Part shown: in pieces, positions 18,401-28,837 of the stretch
Numbering within the stretch: position 1 is the stretch's first letter
Layout of the letters: every line of letters begins with the position of its first letter
NCBI GenBank assembly: GCA_030407315.1
Contig: JALQPE010000712.1
Location: forward strand, 1-64,000
From: Asparagopsis taxiformis
Lineage: Eukaryota; Rhodophyta; Florideophyceae; Bonnemaisoniales; Bonnemaisoniaceae
Length of the DNA: 64,000 nt
Direction: 5' to 3'
Made by a program: the position numbers and the translations under genes
The notes under the pieces: generated by a model
The model's database searches: none
The model's input: the letters and a program-made list of their open reading frames with translations, nothing else
What the model was told of the DNA's origin: nothing

Positions 18401-19525
18401 GACGGAGATGAGAGAAAATACAAAAGAGGGAACGTGGAGGACGTCACGAAGTATGCACTGTTTTATTTCCCCATATACAGAGATCATTAAACGAACATCA
18501 CCACGGCCGACTGCCATTGAGGTAGACTTATCTCCCAGAGTTACGGAGAACGGTGTTATTTCCTTATAGGAAACAAACATGGAGCGATCGAAGGTCATGT
18601 GAGAGGTGGCAGCAGAGTCTATGTACCAAGTTGATGTATGGAGAGATCCAGGAGTAGTTGACATGAGGCAAACATACTCTTTCTCTTCATCATTATGGAA
18701 AGTAGACGCGGAAACAGAGTTTGATGGAGGATTGCCTTCTGAATCGGTGAGAGTAACCATGGCAGAAGGTTTAGACCGTGCAGGCCGAGAGCGGGATGGA
18801 CGGCCATACTTTTGCCAGCAATACGGTTCAGTGTGGTTGGTACGACCGCAATGAGTGCATTTCTTTCGGTTACTGCCGGGCTGTTTCCCAGACCTGGATA
18901 ATAATGCAGCCGAGTCAGAAGAAGAGCTTCCAGGTTTCAAAATAGAAGCTCTACGTTCCTCCTGAAGAAGGAGACTTCGGACTTTGTCGAAGGTGAATGT
19001 AGGGTCCTCATCACCTATAGCATCAAGAGCAGTAATGAGTGTCTGGAAGGAAGAAGGAAGGCCATTGAGGACAGCCATAGCCATTTCCTTGTCGTCGATG
19101 ATCACGCCCATAGAGCTGAGGACCGAGGCCATCTGTCGAACACGATTAATGTAGACGAGCATCTGTTCACCGGGCTTCATAGTGGCAGTATAGAAATCAC
19201 GCCTTGCAGCTAGTTTGTTTAGGAGAGTGTGCCTTTGGTGCACGTTACAGATCTCCTGCCACATTTCCAGAGCAGTAGTGGTGTGTGAGACGTTCTTGAG
19301 CATCTCATCAGACAACGTGATCCCGATGGTCATCCGAGCAGTCTTATCTTTGCGAAGCCACTTGGACAGTGCTTCCTGGTCTGCAGGGCGTGGAGGACGT
19401 AGGTCAGGATCGATCATTTCGTCCACCTCGCGGTGTCCGAGGATGAGCTCCATCTTTTGCTTCCATGAGTGGAAGTTGGAGTAGTCCAGCTTTTCAATGC
19501 GAATGCCGGATGAAGTGCTCTCCAT
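15443..19525 (-). CDS. Copia B Gag-Pol polyprotein (1,360 aa, intact)
   Basis: Complete Ty1/copia polyprotein in the order Gag, protease, integrase, reverse transcriptase, RNase H. Gag covers about residues 1-220 and ends in a CCHC knuckle (C223, C226, H231, C236). Protease has WYIDSAATSH (D303). The integrase zinc region uses H438, H443, C474 and C477, with catalytic D505, D568 and E604. The Ser/Pro-rich linker at 740-810 is typical. RT has MDVKTAFLYGDL and YVDD (1033-1036). RNase H has YSDSDWGG, SSSEAEYMAL and D1277. The start is the ATG in GCCATGGAG, about 185 nt after the zinc-finger stop. There is no frameshift between gag and pol. The stop lies inside the 3' LTR. All catalytic residues are present, so it is probably functional. 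Confidence 0.95.
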   Translation of the reverse strand: MESTSSGIRIEKLDYSNFHSWKQKMELILGHREVDEMIDPDLRPPRPADQEALSKWLRKDKTARMTIGITLSDEMLKNVSHTTTALEMWQEICNVHQRHTLLNKLAARRDFYTATMKPGEQMLVYINRVRQMASVLSSMGVIIDDKEMAMAVLNGLPSSFQTLITALDAIGDEDPTFTFDKVRSLLLQEERRASILKPGSSSSDSAALLSRSGKQPGSNRKKCTHCGRTNHTEPYCWQKYGRPSRSRPARSKPSAMVTLTDSEGNPPSNSVSASTFHNDEEKEYVCLMSTTPGSLHTSTWYIDSAATSHMTFDRSMFVSYKEITPFSVTLGDKSTSMAVGRGDVRLMISVYGEIKQCILRDVLHVPSFVFSLISVSTLTTRGISVQFNNNTVILTQNKKPIATGRRSKGLYAIDLFSSEAPKDHVQQTACVASLQLWHERLGHVNKSGISRMEQLSAVKGLRIKSQKSDAGAPCEGCITGKMPRAAIPKLSETRASELLELVHTDLAGPMEVLSKGGARYFVTFIDDKSRWLTVYPLHRKSDCFDSFQRFLRIAETQTGFKLRQLRSDGGGEFFSNDFNSFLDSKGIKRQTTCAYTPQQNGVAERMNRTLNDQIRAMLHHSSTPSEFWAEALSCAAYIRNRVTSRSLPTGNTPYEIWYGRKPSIAHMRTFGSRCWYKTPDKLLQTLDLRAKEAIMLGYASSQKAYKLWDTANEKVVVSRDVVFDELQKKRLASSDTDYNSVDAASESNTEPWDGDSKSGLSTKQDTPPSSHSDFDSDTNAPQPQSPPPTPSASTDESLLNAPRKSSRSRKPPGEWWKTTALVSTTADTTPEHLLTFTEVTKGEEKDLWIEAIQSEMDSLEANGTWILVPRSEALNLLTSKWVFKRKDVVSETGEHSIKHKARLVTRGFQQKYGIDYSETYAPVVQFCTLRMFFALTVHHDLHCDQMDVKTAFLYGDLEQDIFMEQPEGFVDSKHPDHVCKLQKALYGLKQAPRQWHAKIDDFLISQLDFQSSPYDPCFYVRYRDDSMIITALYVDDILLASSSRDMLDELKAEFSKRFEMKDCGRARVCLGLEIARNTSKGLLHLNQSRYAEKVLERFGMENASPVVTPMQAQISVADTETEPIDSTVYRRAIGSLMYLAVGTRPDIAFAVGRLAQFVEAPTKALWVAVKRVLRYIAGTRDFGVMYRATATLAPVGYSDSDWGGCTINRKSTSGYVFKMAGGAVSWKSRKQGCVAQSSSEAEYMALSAAVKEAIWLRNIVGFSSSTNPADPILINVDNQGSIKMARNDASGTRTKHIDIRYHFVRDCLLGGMFDIDYCPTSDMVADVLTKPLQRIQFVKLRELMGVTTKSLIENVKEGEC

Positions 19526-19709
19526 GGCTCTGCAGGAAGTCTTATCTGTTCGACCCTTCCCAAGTGGACAACCGATAGTCGTCTAGGACCAAGCTGGGAT
19601 CTATAGGATAGAGACTTTTAGCTAAGAGCAAGATGAGTGGGGAACAAGAAAACAAGGTTTATCAAAGAGAAATCAGCTAGATTTGTATTGTGTCTAGAGA
19701 AGGGGAGTA

Positions 19710-20226
19710 CTACTTATCGGAGGAGGAAGAAGCCTTAGAGGCTTTAGCGGCTTTGAGAGTCTTTTCGATGCCACGGTGGCGGCTACCGCGGAGGTGGTTG
19801 TCGAACTCGCTCTGGGTGCGAACGATGACACCGCAGGGCTTGCAGACCTTGAGACCACCTTCCTTGAGGCGTTCGATAGTCTTCTTATGTCTAGAGCCGC
19901 TGAAGTGTGCGACTCTAGACTCGGCGGAGTTGAGAAAGACGTTGCAGTGATGGCACCTCGAGCGGTTTGCCTTCTTGTGAGCGGCGTACTTCTTCTTGTT
20001 ATCCCTCCTTTCGGCGATGCTATAGGCTTTGCGGAAGATCCGGTCTTGAAGAGACTCCCCCTCGCGACGAAGCCTGGGAGGCTGCTCGTCGGTGCGCGGT
20101 TCCACGCGGTCTTCGTCACTGCTAGACACTGCAGAGAGAAGAGAACAAGAGAGTTAGAAGTTATACCGATCAATACTAAGGTCTAAACCTTGAAATAGAC
20201 CGAAAGGTGAAAGGTATAAACTTACT
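19710..20226 (-). CDS. Copia B zinc-finger ORF, start codon made by splicing
   Basis: 139-aa protein. N-terminal 55 residues are acidic then Arg/Lys-rich. Finger 1 is C59, C62, H75, H81; finger 2 is C96, C99, H112, H118; the tail is Lys/Ala/Ser. Both fingers have the 2-12-5 spacing of U1-type fingers. The coding exon begins TGTCTAGC right after CTCTCTGCAG. The donor CACAA/GTAAGT at 20225 and acceptor at 20129 define a 97-bp intron, and splicing joins A20226 to TG to create the ATG. A TTCTAAC branch-like motif lies about 25 nt before the acceptor. It is encoded upstream of gag-pol on the same strand. How gag-pol is translated downstream is unknown (alternative acceptors near 19600 or reinitiation). 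Confidence 0.8.
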
Positions 20227-20406
20227 TGTGGAAACAGTTGACAATAAAACCAAACGTTCGATGAGTTTATTCGGTGATATGTAAAGGCTATAACGCTATA
20301 CCGATCAGGACAAGGTCACTGTCTTACAAGAGCAGGACCGAGTTGAGAAAGGTATAGACTAGCCAATATAAAAGCAAAGGTCGATTCCAGTAATTGGGCC
20401 TTGAGT

Positions 20407-20493
20407 GGCCCGGTAGCCGAGTGGGTTGGACGGTCCACGGAGATGTACCGAACCATGGTTCGAGTCCCAGCAGCGACGCTGGCCAAACTTTTT
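20407..20493 (+). ncRNA. Antisense tRNA-like Pol III unit of copia B
   Basis: Plus strand, opposite to the element: A box in GGTAGCCGAGTGGGTTGGA, B box GGTTCGAGTCCC (20457-20468), TTTTT at 20489-20493. The A box resembles Leu/Ser tRNAs. The T stem is imperfect and no acceptor stem pairs. A transcript would run towards the PBS. Confidence 0.65.
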
Positions 20494-20524
20494 CCTTCGC
20501 AGGCGAACCCCAGTTAAAAGAATG

Positions 20525-20640
20525 ATGTCACCTGATGACGAGGACCCGGAGACGGATGGCAAGGTGACAGAGTGTCAGTGTGACACAGCGTGGATAGCAG
20601 GATGTCAGTGTCAGTGACAGGATGACACAGTGTCGGCGCG
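20525..20640. promoter_or_regulatory. TGACA/TGTCA cluster in the copia B leader
   Basis: At least eight TGACA or TGTCA pentamers within about 115 bp, several arranged as TGTCAGTGTCAGTGACA. Clusters of the same pentamers occur at the same place in A, D, E and F although the surrounding sequence differs, suggesting a bound protein or an RNA structure. Confidence 0.5.
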
Positions 20641-20888
20641 GAGCGGCGACAGAGGTGCGCGGCGGCGACAGAGGTTGCGCGGTGGCGAAGGAAGAACGCG
20701 GCGATGGCCGCAAGAGCGTGGAAAACACTCTACGCAAGAGCGCGGACGCGCGGGAAGGCGCAGCACGGCAGAAAGGCGAATAAACGAAAACAAGACAAAA
20801 CGAGTTGAAAACAAGACGAAAGAGATAAGAGAACGCCGACGCAAGCGACGCACTTACCGAAGCGCGAGAGATATTGAAACGACCTACG

Positions 20889-20908
20889 AGCGCGCTGGGC
20901 CCATAACC
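20889..20908 (-). other. Primer-binding site of copia B
   Basis: Reverse strand GGTTATGGGCCCAGCGCGCT next to the 5' LTR; complementary to the initiator tRNA-Met anticodon arm. Confidence 0.85.
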
Positions 20909-21396
20909 TGTTGAAACGAATTGGTCGCTTACCGAGCGTTTATTGAATCTGCGAGCTCACTACATTATTTGTATTCTCGCCGAGGTGCGCCGGCGGTGCT
21001 AAGGACAGCCTGTTCATGGCTGCTCCAGACAGACTGTCACTGACAGTCTGTCCTAGCAAACACCCGCTGCCAATCTGGTACACGTGGGCTTCTCTATCAT
21101 ATCACCCACACCTGTACACTTATCATAACATTTTCCCTCTGCCATGATGGCAACCCATCCTGGCTTTCCTAATTACTAATTGAAAGTATGACAAACAAAT
21201 TGAAACTTCAGACGCTATTATCTCCATGAAGAAAGGTCGTAGAAGCTTCGGAGAAGTTGCTACCCGACTAATTCGGGCACGCTGAACACGATGAGATAGG
21301 TTTCGGAGCGCCTAGAGCACTCCTTCTAGGAGAAATCGAGGGTCAAAGTTTTCTCACGGAATTGAGCCCCTCAGGGCCAATTCTAGTGCTTCAACA
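20909..21396 (-). repeat. Copia B 5' LTR (488 bp)
   Basis: Three substitutions from the 3' LTR. One changes CACGTG to CACCTG in one of the paired G-boxes, a variant shared with the 3' LTR of D. Confidence 0.95.
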
Positions 21397-24300
21397 TTTT
21401 ACACAGCGACTATGAAGCCAGGTGAACAGATGCTCGTATACATCAACCGTGTTCGACAAATGGCAACGGTACTATCAGCAATGGGCGTCGACATTGATGA
21501 TAAAGAAATGGCTATGGCTGTTCACAATGGCCTCCCATCTTCCTTCCAGACGCTGATAACCGCTCTTGATGCAATTGGAGATGAAGATCCTACCTTCACA
21601 TTCGACAAAGTTCGCAGTCTCCTCCTTCAGGAAGAACGCAGGGCAGCTATTTTAAAACCGGGAAGTTCCTCAACAGACACAGCCGCTCTACTTTCCAAGT
21701 CTGGAAAACAGTTTGGGAACAACCGGAAGAAGTGTACCCATTGCGGTTGAACAAATCACACCGAGCCATATTGCTGGCAGAAGTATGGAAGACCATCTCG
21801 CTCCCGCTCGAATAATAAACCACGCAGTTCTCCGAACTTGTCTCTGGCGCAGGGGAATATTGGCTCTATGGCAGCCGTAGCCATGAGACTGAACCGAGCA
21901 ATGATGAAGAAAAGGAGTACGTCTGCCTTTTGTCAGCCTGTTCAGATTCAGCTAAGTCGGTACAAATCACATCTACATGGTATATCGACTCCGCTGCTAC
22001 CTCACACATGACCTTCGATCGCTCAATGTTTGTCTCGTACCGTTCCGTGACTCCGTTCCAAGTGATTCTCGGAGACAAATCCACTTCTGTAGCAGTAGGA
22101 TGTGGCGATGTCAAACTGTCACTCCTTGTGAATGGGAAGGCAAGAATCTGCATACTCCAGGACGTTCTCCACGTCCCCTCCTTCGTATTCTCACTCATAT
22201 CCGTTAGTACTCTCACAGCTCGAGGCATTGGAGTTCAGTTCACGAACAATGCAGTCCTCTTAACCCAAAACGGGGAATCAATAGCTACTGGCCATAGACG
22301 CCACGGGCTCTATGCAATTGACCTCTACATGCCCTCCAGAAATAAACAACAGCCCTTTGAGTTAGCTTGCATCGCGTCACTGCAGCTGTGGCATGAGCGA
22401 CTTGGGCATGTTGACAAAAACGGAATCTCTCGTATGGCAAAGACATCAGCGGTCAAAGGACTCCGAATCAAACCTGAGCAGTCCCCACCTGAAAATCTAT
22501 GTGAAGGGTGTGTTACTGGTAAAATGCCTCGTGCTGCTATCCCAAAATTCTCCGAGACAAGAGCCTCCGAGCTTCTCCAACTGATCCACACAGATCTGGC
22601 AGGGCCAATGGAAATACGTTCGAAAGGGGGAGCTCGATACTTCGTGACCTTCATCGATGATAAGTCTCGCTGGCTAACTGTGTATCCGCTCCACCGTAAG
22701 TCGGATTGTTTCGATGCATTCCAACGATTTCTGCGCCTCACTGAAACTCAAACAGGATGCAAACTTCGTCAACTACGCTCAGACGGAGGGGGAGAGTACT
22801 TCTCAAACGAATTCAGCTCTTTCCTTGAAGACAGGGGTATCCAACGTCAAACTACCTGTGCCTACACTCCCCAACAAAACGGAGTTGCGGAACGCATGAA
22901 TCGCACCCTTAAGGAACATATCCGGGCCATGCTTCTCCACAATTCCACTCCATTGGAGTTCTGGGCGTAAGCACTTTCTTGTGCTTCCTACATTCGAAAT
23001 CGTCTCACCAGCCGTGCTCTCCCCTCTGGAACCACTCCATATGAGCTATGGTATGGGCGGAAGCCAAACATTGCACACCTGCGAACATTTGGAAGCATTT
23101 GTTGGTACAAACTGCCGAACACACATCTCCAAGCGCTCGATTCTCGTGCTGTTCAGGCTATCATGCTAGGGTATGCAACATCACAGAAGGCATATAAACT
23201 GTGGGATCTAACGAATGAGAAAATAGTTGTCTCTCGCGATGTCGTTTTCGAGGAGACGAGGTCGAGGAAACTACCGTCACATCTAGACATTACTGGAGCT
23301 GATGTCAGTCTAGAAGATACCTCACAAGACCCAATGAGGGAAAAACCTTATGGAGGAACTCCCAGAAATGAATCTTCTTCCTCCCATTCAGGTTCAGATT
23401 CGGACCATATTTCACCTCAATCACCTCCGCCAACGCCATCCTACAGTCAAGATGCCTCGTTACTCAATGCTCCCCGTAAATCGTCTCGCACCCGCAAACC
23501 TCCGAGTGAGTGGTGGAAAACCACTGCACTCGTCACTACCGCGCCCGATCCTACTCCAGAACACCTCCTCACCTTCACTGAGGTGACCAAGGGGGAGGAG
23601 AAAGACCTTTGGATCGGTGCCATTCAGTCTGAAATGAATTCCCTTTATACAAACCGCACCTGGATTTTGGTCCCTCGCAGTGAAGCTGTCAACCTACTTT
23701 CATCCAAATGGGTGTTCAAACGCAAAGATGTTGTCAGTGAAACTGGTGAGCACTCGGTCAAACATAAAGCTCGCCTGGTAACTCGGGGATTCCAGCAGAA
23801 GTACGGTGTTGACTATGCTGAAACATATGCACCGGTTGTCAAGTTCTGCACTATTCGCATGTTCTTCGCTCTCACTGTCCATCACGACCTCCATTGCGAT
23901 CGAATGGACGTCAAGACAGCTTTCCTCCACGGAGACCTCGAACAAGACATATACATGGAACAACCGGAGGGCTTTGTCGACCCGAAGTATCCTAATCATG
24001 TTTGCAAACTGCAGAAAGCTTTGTATGGACTAAAACAGGCTCCGAGGCAATGGCACGCAAAGATCGACGAGTTTCTCATTTCAGAACTAGAATTCCAGAG
24101 TTCTCCGTACGACCCATTTTTCTATGTGAGGTACCGTAAAGATTCGATGATAGTCATTGCCCTCTACGTTGATGACCTCCTTATCGCTTCAAGCAGCAGA
24201 GACATGTTGAACGAGCTGAAGGCTGAGTTCAGTAGACGCTTCGAAATGAAAGATTGTGGGAAAGCTAGAGTGTGCCTCGGGCTGGAAATCGTAAGGGACT

Positions 24301-25151
24301 CACCTAGAGGACTACTTCATTTGAATCAAACTCGGTACGCTGAAAAGGTATTGGAACGATTCGGCATGGAGAACTCAAGCCCTGCTGCAACCCCTATGCA
24401 GGCTCAGATTTCCATCAGTGATACTGAAACAGAGGCCATCGACTCTACATTATACCGCAAAGCCATTGGAAGCTTGATGTATCTCGCAGTGGGAACTCGC
24501 CCCGACATCGCATTTGCTGTCGGAAGACTTGCCCAATTCGTGGAGACTCCAACCAAATCTCTCTGGGTTGCTGTCAAGCGTGTTCTAAGATACATTTCTG
24601 GTACTCGAAGCCTTGGTGTGCTGTACAGGGCATCGAAGCCTCTGTCACCTGTCGGATATAGTGACTCAGATTGGGGTGGTTGTACGATCAATCGGAAATC
24701 CACCAGCGGATACGTGTTCATGATGGCTGGAGCAGCGGTGAGCTGGAAATCTCACAAACAGAGTTGTGTAGCGCAATCCTCCTCCGAAGCTGAATATATG
24801 GCTCTCAGCGCTGCGGTGAAGGAAGCTATTTGGTTGAGTAATATTGTTGGGTTTGGCTGTGGAAGCAGCTCGGCGGATCCGATCCTAATCAATGTCGATA
24901 ACAAAGATTCCATCAAGATGGCTAGGAACGATGCCTCAGGAACTCGTACCAAACACATCGACATTCGGTATCACTTCGTCCGAGACAGCTTACTCAAGAC
25001 GTTGTTCGGCATTGACTACTGTCCCACATCAGATATGGCGGCAGATCTGTTAACCAAGCCTCTGCAACGAGTTCAATTTATCAAGCTCCGGGAAATGATC
25101 GGCGTGTCAGATATTTCATCCATCGAGCAGGTCAAAGAGGGGGAGTGTTGA
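21397..25151 (+). pseudogene. Copia A gag-pol, remainder
   Basis: Resumes after element B at YTATMKPGEQ. Lesions relative to B: TGA at 21748-21750 inside the CCHC knuckle (CGA to TGA type), a 1-nt deletion near 21882-21888, and TAA at 22968-22970 in the integrase (after EFWA). Between and after these the frame is well conserved, with protease WYIDSAATSH, integrase D-D-E, RT YVDD and RNase H. Protein divergence from B shows it is a different subfamily. The stop codon TGTTGA again overlaps the 3' LTR. Confidence 0.95.
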
Positions 25152-25633
25152 CTCACTGAGAATGGGCCTGGTAGGCCTAATTCCGTGAGAAAACTTTGAC
25201 CCTCGATTTCTTCTAGAAGGAGTGGTCTGAGCGCTCTGAAACCTATCTAATCGTATTCAGCGTGCCCGAATTAGTCGGGTAGCAACTTCTCCGGGGCTCC
25301 TACGACACTCCATTACGGAGTAACTGGCCTCTGAAGTTTCAATTTGTTTGTCATTGTTTCAATTAGTAATTCGAAATGCCAAGATGGGTTGCCATCATGG
25401 CAGAGGGAAAATGTTATGATAAGTGTACACGTGTGGATGATATGATAGAGAAGCCCACGTGTACCAGATTGGCAGCGGGTGCTTGCTAGGACAGACTGTC
25501 AGTGACAGTCTGTCTGGAGCAGCCTTGAACAGGCTGTCCTTAGCACCGCCGGCGCACCTCGGCGAGAATACAAATTATGTAGTGAGCTCGCAGATTCAGT
25601 AAACGCTCGGTAAGCGACCAAACTTTATCAACA
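25146..25633 (+). repeat. Copia A 3' LTR (488 bp)
   Basis: One substitution from the 5' LTR. Preceded by the purine tract AAAGAGGGGGAG (25134-25145) and followed by the CTTAT duplication. Confidence 0.95.
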
Positions 25634-27613
25634 CTTATCACTTATGAAATTGCTATATGCGGTATTACGAAGGGATTTAGAATTCGGAGTTCCATACGGA
25701 GGGTCGGTAAGAACTAAATCCTGAAGAGGGTACTCATCTGTCCATATTTCCTTGTCGAAGTCCTGCCATTTCATCTGATAGCATGTAATTCCCATTTCAA
25801 GAACGTAGTCTTTTCTTTCTGGCTCATTCGTACCAGATGAACCGCGTTTAGAATGAAGGTTGAGGCGGTCTGAGTTGATACTAGGTGAAGCAGAGACATC
25901 ATTCTCTGTTATCATTCGGTCGACTGGAATAGAAGTTTTCGGTCCGGTGATAACCTTTTCAGAAGCGTCAACTTCATCTTGTACAGATTCTTGCGTTATC
26001 TGGCTCATCTTCGGTACCGAGACTATATCCTCATCACATATTTCGGAGCCTAGTTGAGGAACACTATCTTCCTTCGAGACATCTTTTTGTTTCTCTTCTT
26101 TCGCGTCCCTTGTATCTGCATTTTCGTTATCGGCTGCCGTCTTGCCAATTTCCTGACAGAAAGAATCGGGATCTGGGTCTTTTCGATGGCTTTCCCGATA
26201 CTTCTTTTCCTTCATGGGAGCAAGTTGAGGGCAAACTTTCCGGTACTGCTTCAAAAGAGCATCCAGAATATTATAATCATTTCCCATGTTCTCCATAACA
26301 TCAGTATCGAATTTTGATGAGCGAAGTAGATTCAGCTTGATTGATTCCATGCCCTTTGGCCATACCTGTCCTTCATGAAGAACCCCGAACTTACGCGCTT
26401 CTTTCATCGCTGCGCATGTGTATTCGTATTGCTGGAGGGTATCTTTGTATGATACTGGTTTGAATTTATTCAATCTGGAGATTCCCCGAAGCCTGTAAAG
26501 AGTATGAACTTGAACTTCTTCAGCATCAGTACCCGAAGCATTCATGAACTTGGTTGCAGATTTCAAAGATGTTATATTCACAAATTTGCGATACACGCGA
26601 CAGTCAACGCTTTTCATTGGGGTATTAGTACCCTTTCTCCGAGTTTTCAATGCCATACTGTTGCTAGAAGGAGGTTCTGCCAAGTCTGGATGCTCCGAAT
26701 TCATAATTGTTCCAATCTCTTCGATCACTCGCGCAGGAAGGCGCAATGCCGTCGCAGCAGTCTGTCTGACGGTGTTATCCTTGAGGTGGGAGCAACCATC
26801 ATATGCGGCAGCAACTTGTTTGGCTGTAGGTGGCTTTGAGGTCATGCTCTGCATCCGGTGGGCTTCTTCTTTCATTCCGCTCAGGATATCATAGAACGTG
26901 GTTTCGACATATAATGTTGCATCATGCTTTCGGTTCTGATGTCTGCCTAGTTGTTTCAGAACTTGGATAGAATGACCTCCTTTCAGTATCGTGACAGGCC
27001 ACATAAAAGAGTCCCACCTCTCCGGGTTCTCATCCATTAACTCCTGGATTGCAGTCAGTCTGTGCATACCGTCAACAACTCCGTACCAAACGGAACGGCA
27101 TTCGGACTTCTCTTTCGCCTCACTGTCAGAAAGAAAATCACCCTGAGGACCGCGTATCGTTTTGAAAAAGTCAATAATGTGGCGCTGGAACGACCCGGTC
27201 AACTCGACTACGATCGCATTGTCGGAGCCCGAAATGAATCCATCAATTCCGTTTGTTTCATCTTGTTCTTGACATTGTGCTGACTTCATGTTTCCAGAAA
27301 ATATCGACTTCAATCGCAACACACCAGAGCGCACCACTTGTCGAACAGCAGTGGGTGGGATGCATGCCCGCGGATCAACACGTGTGTTCGTAGACCCTTC
27401 CATGACGTCTGCAAATAAGGCGGTATTAGTGTGCTTCATGGTGGAAGTACCCGGTTCCTCTTCTGGAGGACCTGATTTGGAACTGAGTCTGGACCCACTC
27501 CTCTTGAAGAATCTCGACATGTCATCCAGTTCTGAAATAATGAAGTGCCGGGTAAGAAATGAAGGGGAAACAGAAGCTATAAAACTCTGTATCAATTTCT
27601 CGCACTTTCGCAT
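25634..27613 (-). pseudogene. ParB-methyltransferase gene of W, N-terminal half
   Basis: 660 codons from ATG at 27613 (an alternative start is Met32, MSRFFKRS) to the CTTAT target of copia A. Residues about 133-250 form a ParB/Srx-like region: VVELTGSFQRHIIDFF, then VVDGMHRLTAIQEL (D181-H184) and WPVTILKGG, the signature of ParB-like nucleases. The middle (about 255-500) is helical. Residues 500-600 are charged and low-complexity. The last part has VLTDPPYG (637-640), catalytic motif IV of DNA amino-methyltransferases. ParB plus DPPY methylase is a combination known mainly from bacterial and phage mobile DNA; here it lies inside a eukaryotic transposon. Element A inserted about 20 residues after DPPY and destroyed the enzyme. 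Whether the original methylated adenine or cytosine cannot be told. Confidence 0.8.
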
Positions 27614-28837
27614 GAAGGACTTGAAATGATTGTCATGAACGCCATACTCAAGTACAGTGTACTATGCATGGTGAAGCATCTTGGCCATGCAGGGCACGAC
27701 ACGGCTCAAACCGGATTACGACGGCGGTGGTGGCCCGTGTATCGTGGTTCCCATTACTAGGGAGACAATTGAAGTGGATAGGAGACGCAAGCACTCTCCC
27801 AATGATTGCCAATCAGAAATATCAGTAGCGGGGTATTGTAAAAATTATATTGCGCCGGGCCGTGTCTATCCAGATGATGGAATGATTTGGCAATCTGATT
27901 TGCTATATTGCTCACAACACTTGGCATATTTTTTTTCATATTTCCTAGGAATGGCCCATCTCACCAGGACTATTTCCTATACAGCAAATGGGCCGTACAC
28001 ATCATCTTTTAGCTGCTAATAGCAGGAATTTCTGAACAGGTTTCGCCACCTTCCCCTCCGATACCAATATTACCGAACAGGTCTGAGTATCTTTCACACC
28101 GAAAAACCATTCTCATTTCCCCATTGCAATGCCATTTTTCAGTAAACAGCGCAGCTACCAGGTTTCTTTCATCCCTTAATAGATTCCATATCCTACATTA
28201 CACCTTAGAGTACATTCCTACCCACTGCAACTTAGACGATAAACAATGCATATTAGAAATAGAAACTCAGACCGAAAGAACATTATTATTGCTTGAACGG
28301 TGCACAAAGCAGGCCTGCCGAAAAGTAGTACGTCGTACTGTTCTCAAACTACAGAAGCTTGATTCGATTTTTGTACAACTAAAATGGTGTTTACAAGGTT
28401 CAGGTGCAATAGCATGCAACTTGATACATATAAATGGTAGAACATTTACATTATGACTCCATTCAATGAACAGAATATTGTTCTACGAACATGTGGAATA
28501 ATAACGGGAGCAGATAATGAATCGTTCCCACCAAGAGTATTCGGATTAGAGATCAGACAGATAACATGTCTTTCCACAGTCATTGCTGGTTGAACTACGA
28601 CTGGCACGCTGGAATCCTTCAATTCAAGAGAGTTCCGGGCGTCCAATGAGATCGATGGATTCAAGGCTCATAATTCAAGAATACATCTCGTTCCGAAAAG
28701 TACAGAAAGCGCTCATTTGTGACATATTTACATCCTGAACGTTTATAACTGATTAGAAGCTGGTTCCCGTTCTGGTATAAAGCAGGACATGTGCTGCAAG
28801 TCCCCGACACTTTCGCCCCATACCACCTCCATCAACA
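27614..28837. other. Intergenic region between divergent W genes
   Basis: 1.2 kb between the methyltransferase gene (reverse) and the truncated transposase relative (forward). AT-rich stretches are present. No motif-bearing frame was seen; it presumably holds both promoters. Confidence 0.4.

Larger units (their letters stand above)
14961..21396 (-). mobile_element. Copia element B (nested in A)
   Basis: 6,436 bp on the reverse strand, flanked by TTTTA (14956-14960, 21397-21401). Both LTRs are 488 bp with three differences. Leader, zinc-finger ORF and the 1,360-codon gag-pol frame all look intact, so it could be autonomous. It is nearly identical to D except for D's lesions, and lies inverted with respect to D. 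Confidence 0.95.
12793..25633 (+). mobile_element. Copia element A (contains element B)
   Basis: Ty1/copia LTR retrotransposon on the plus strand. CTTAT flanks both ends (12788-12792, 25634-25638). The two 488-bp LTRs differ at one position that I can find. The internal region carries the family leader, the zinc-finger ORF and gag-pol, but gag-pol has at least three nonsense codons and two frameshifts. Element B sits in the RDFY region of gag with a TTTTA duplication. It splits the ParB-methyltransferase gene of W. Confidence 0.95.

Noticed and set aside
22981..23169. Extra frame in copia A after the integrase stop
   Set aside because: The true pol frame continues in phase past TAA 22968-22970; this frame is a shadow.
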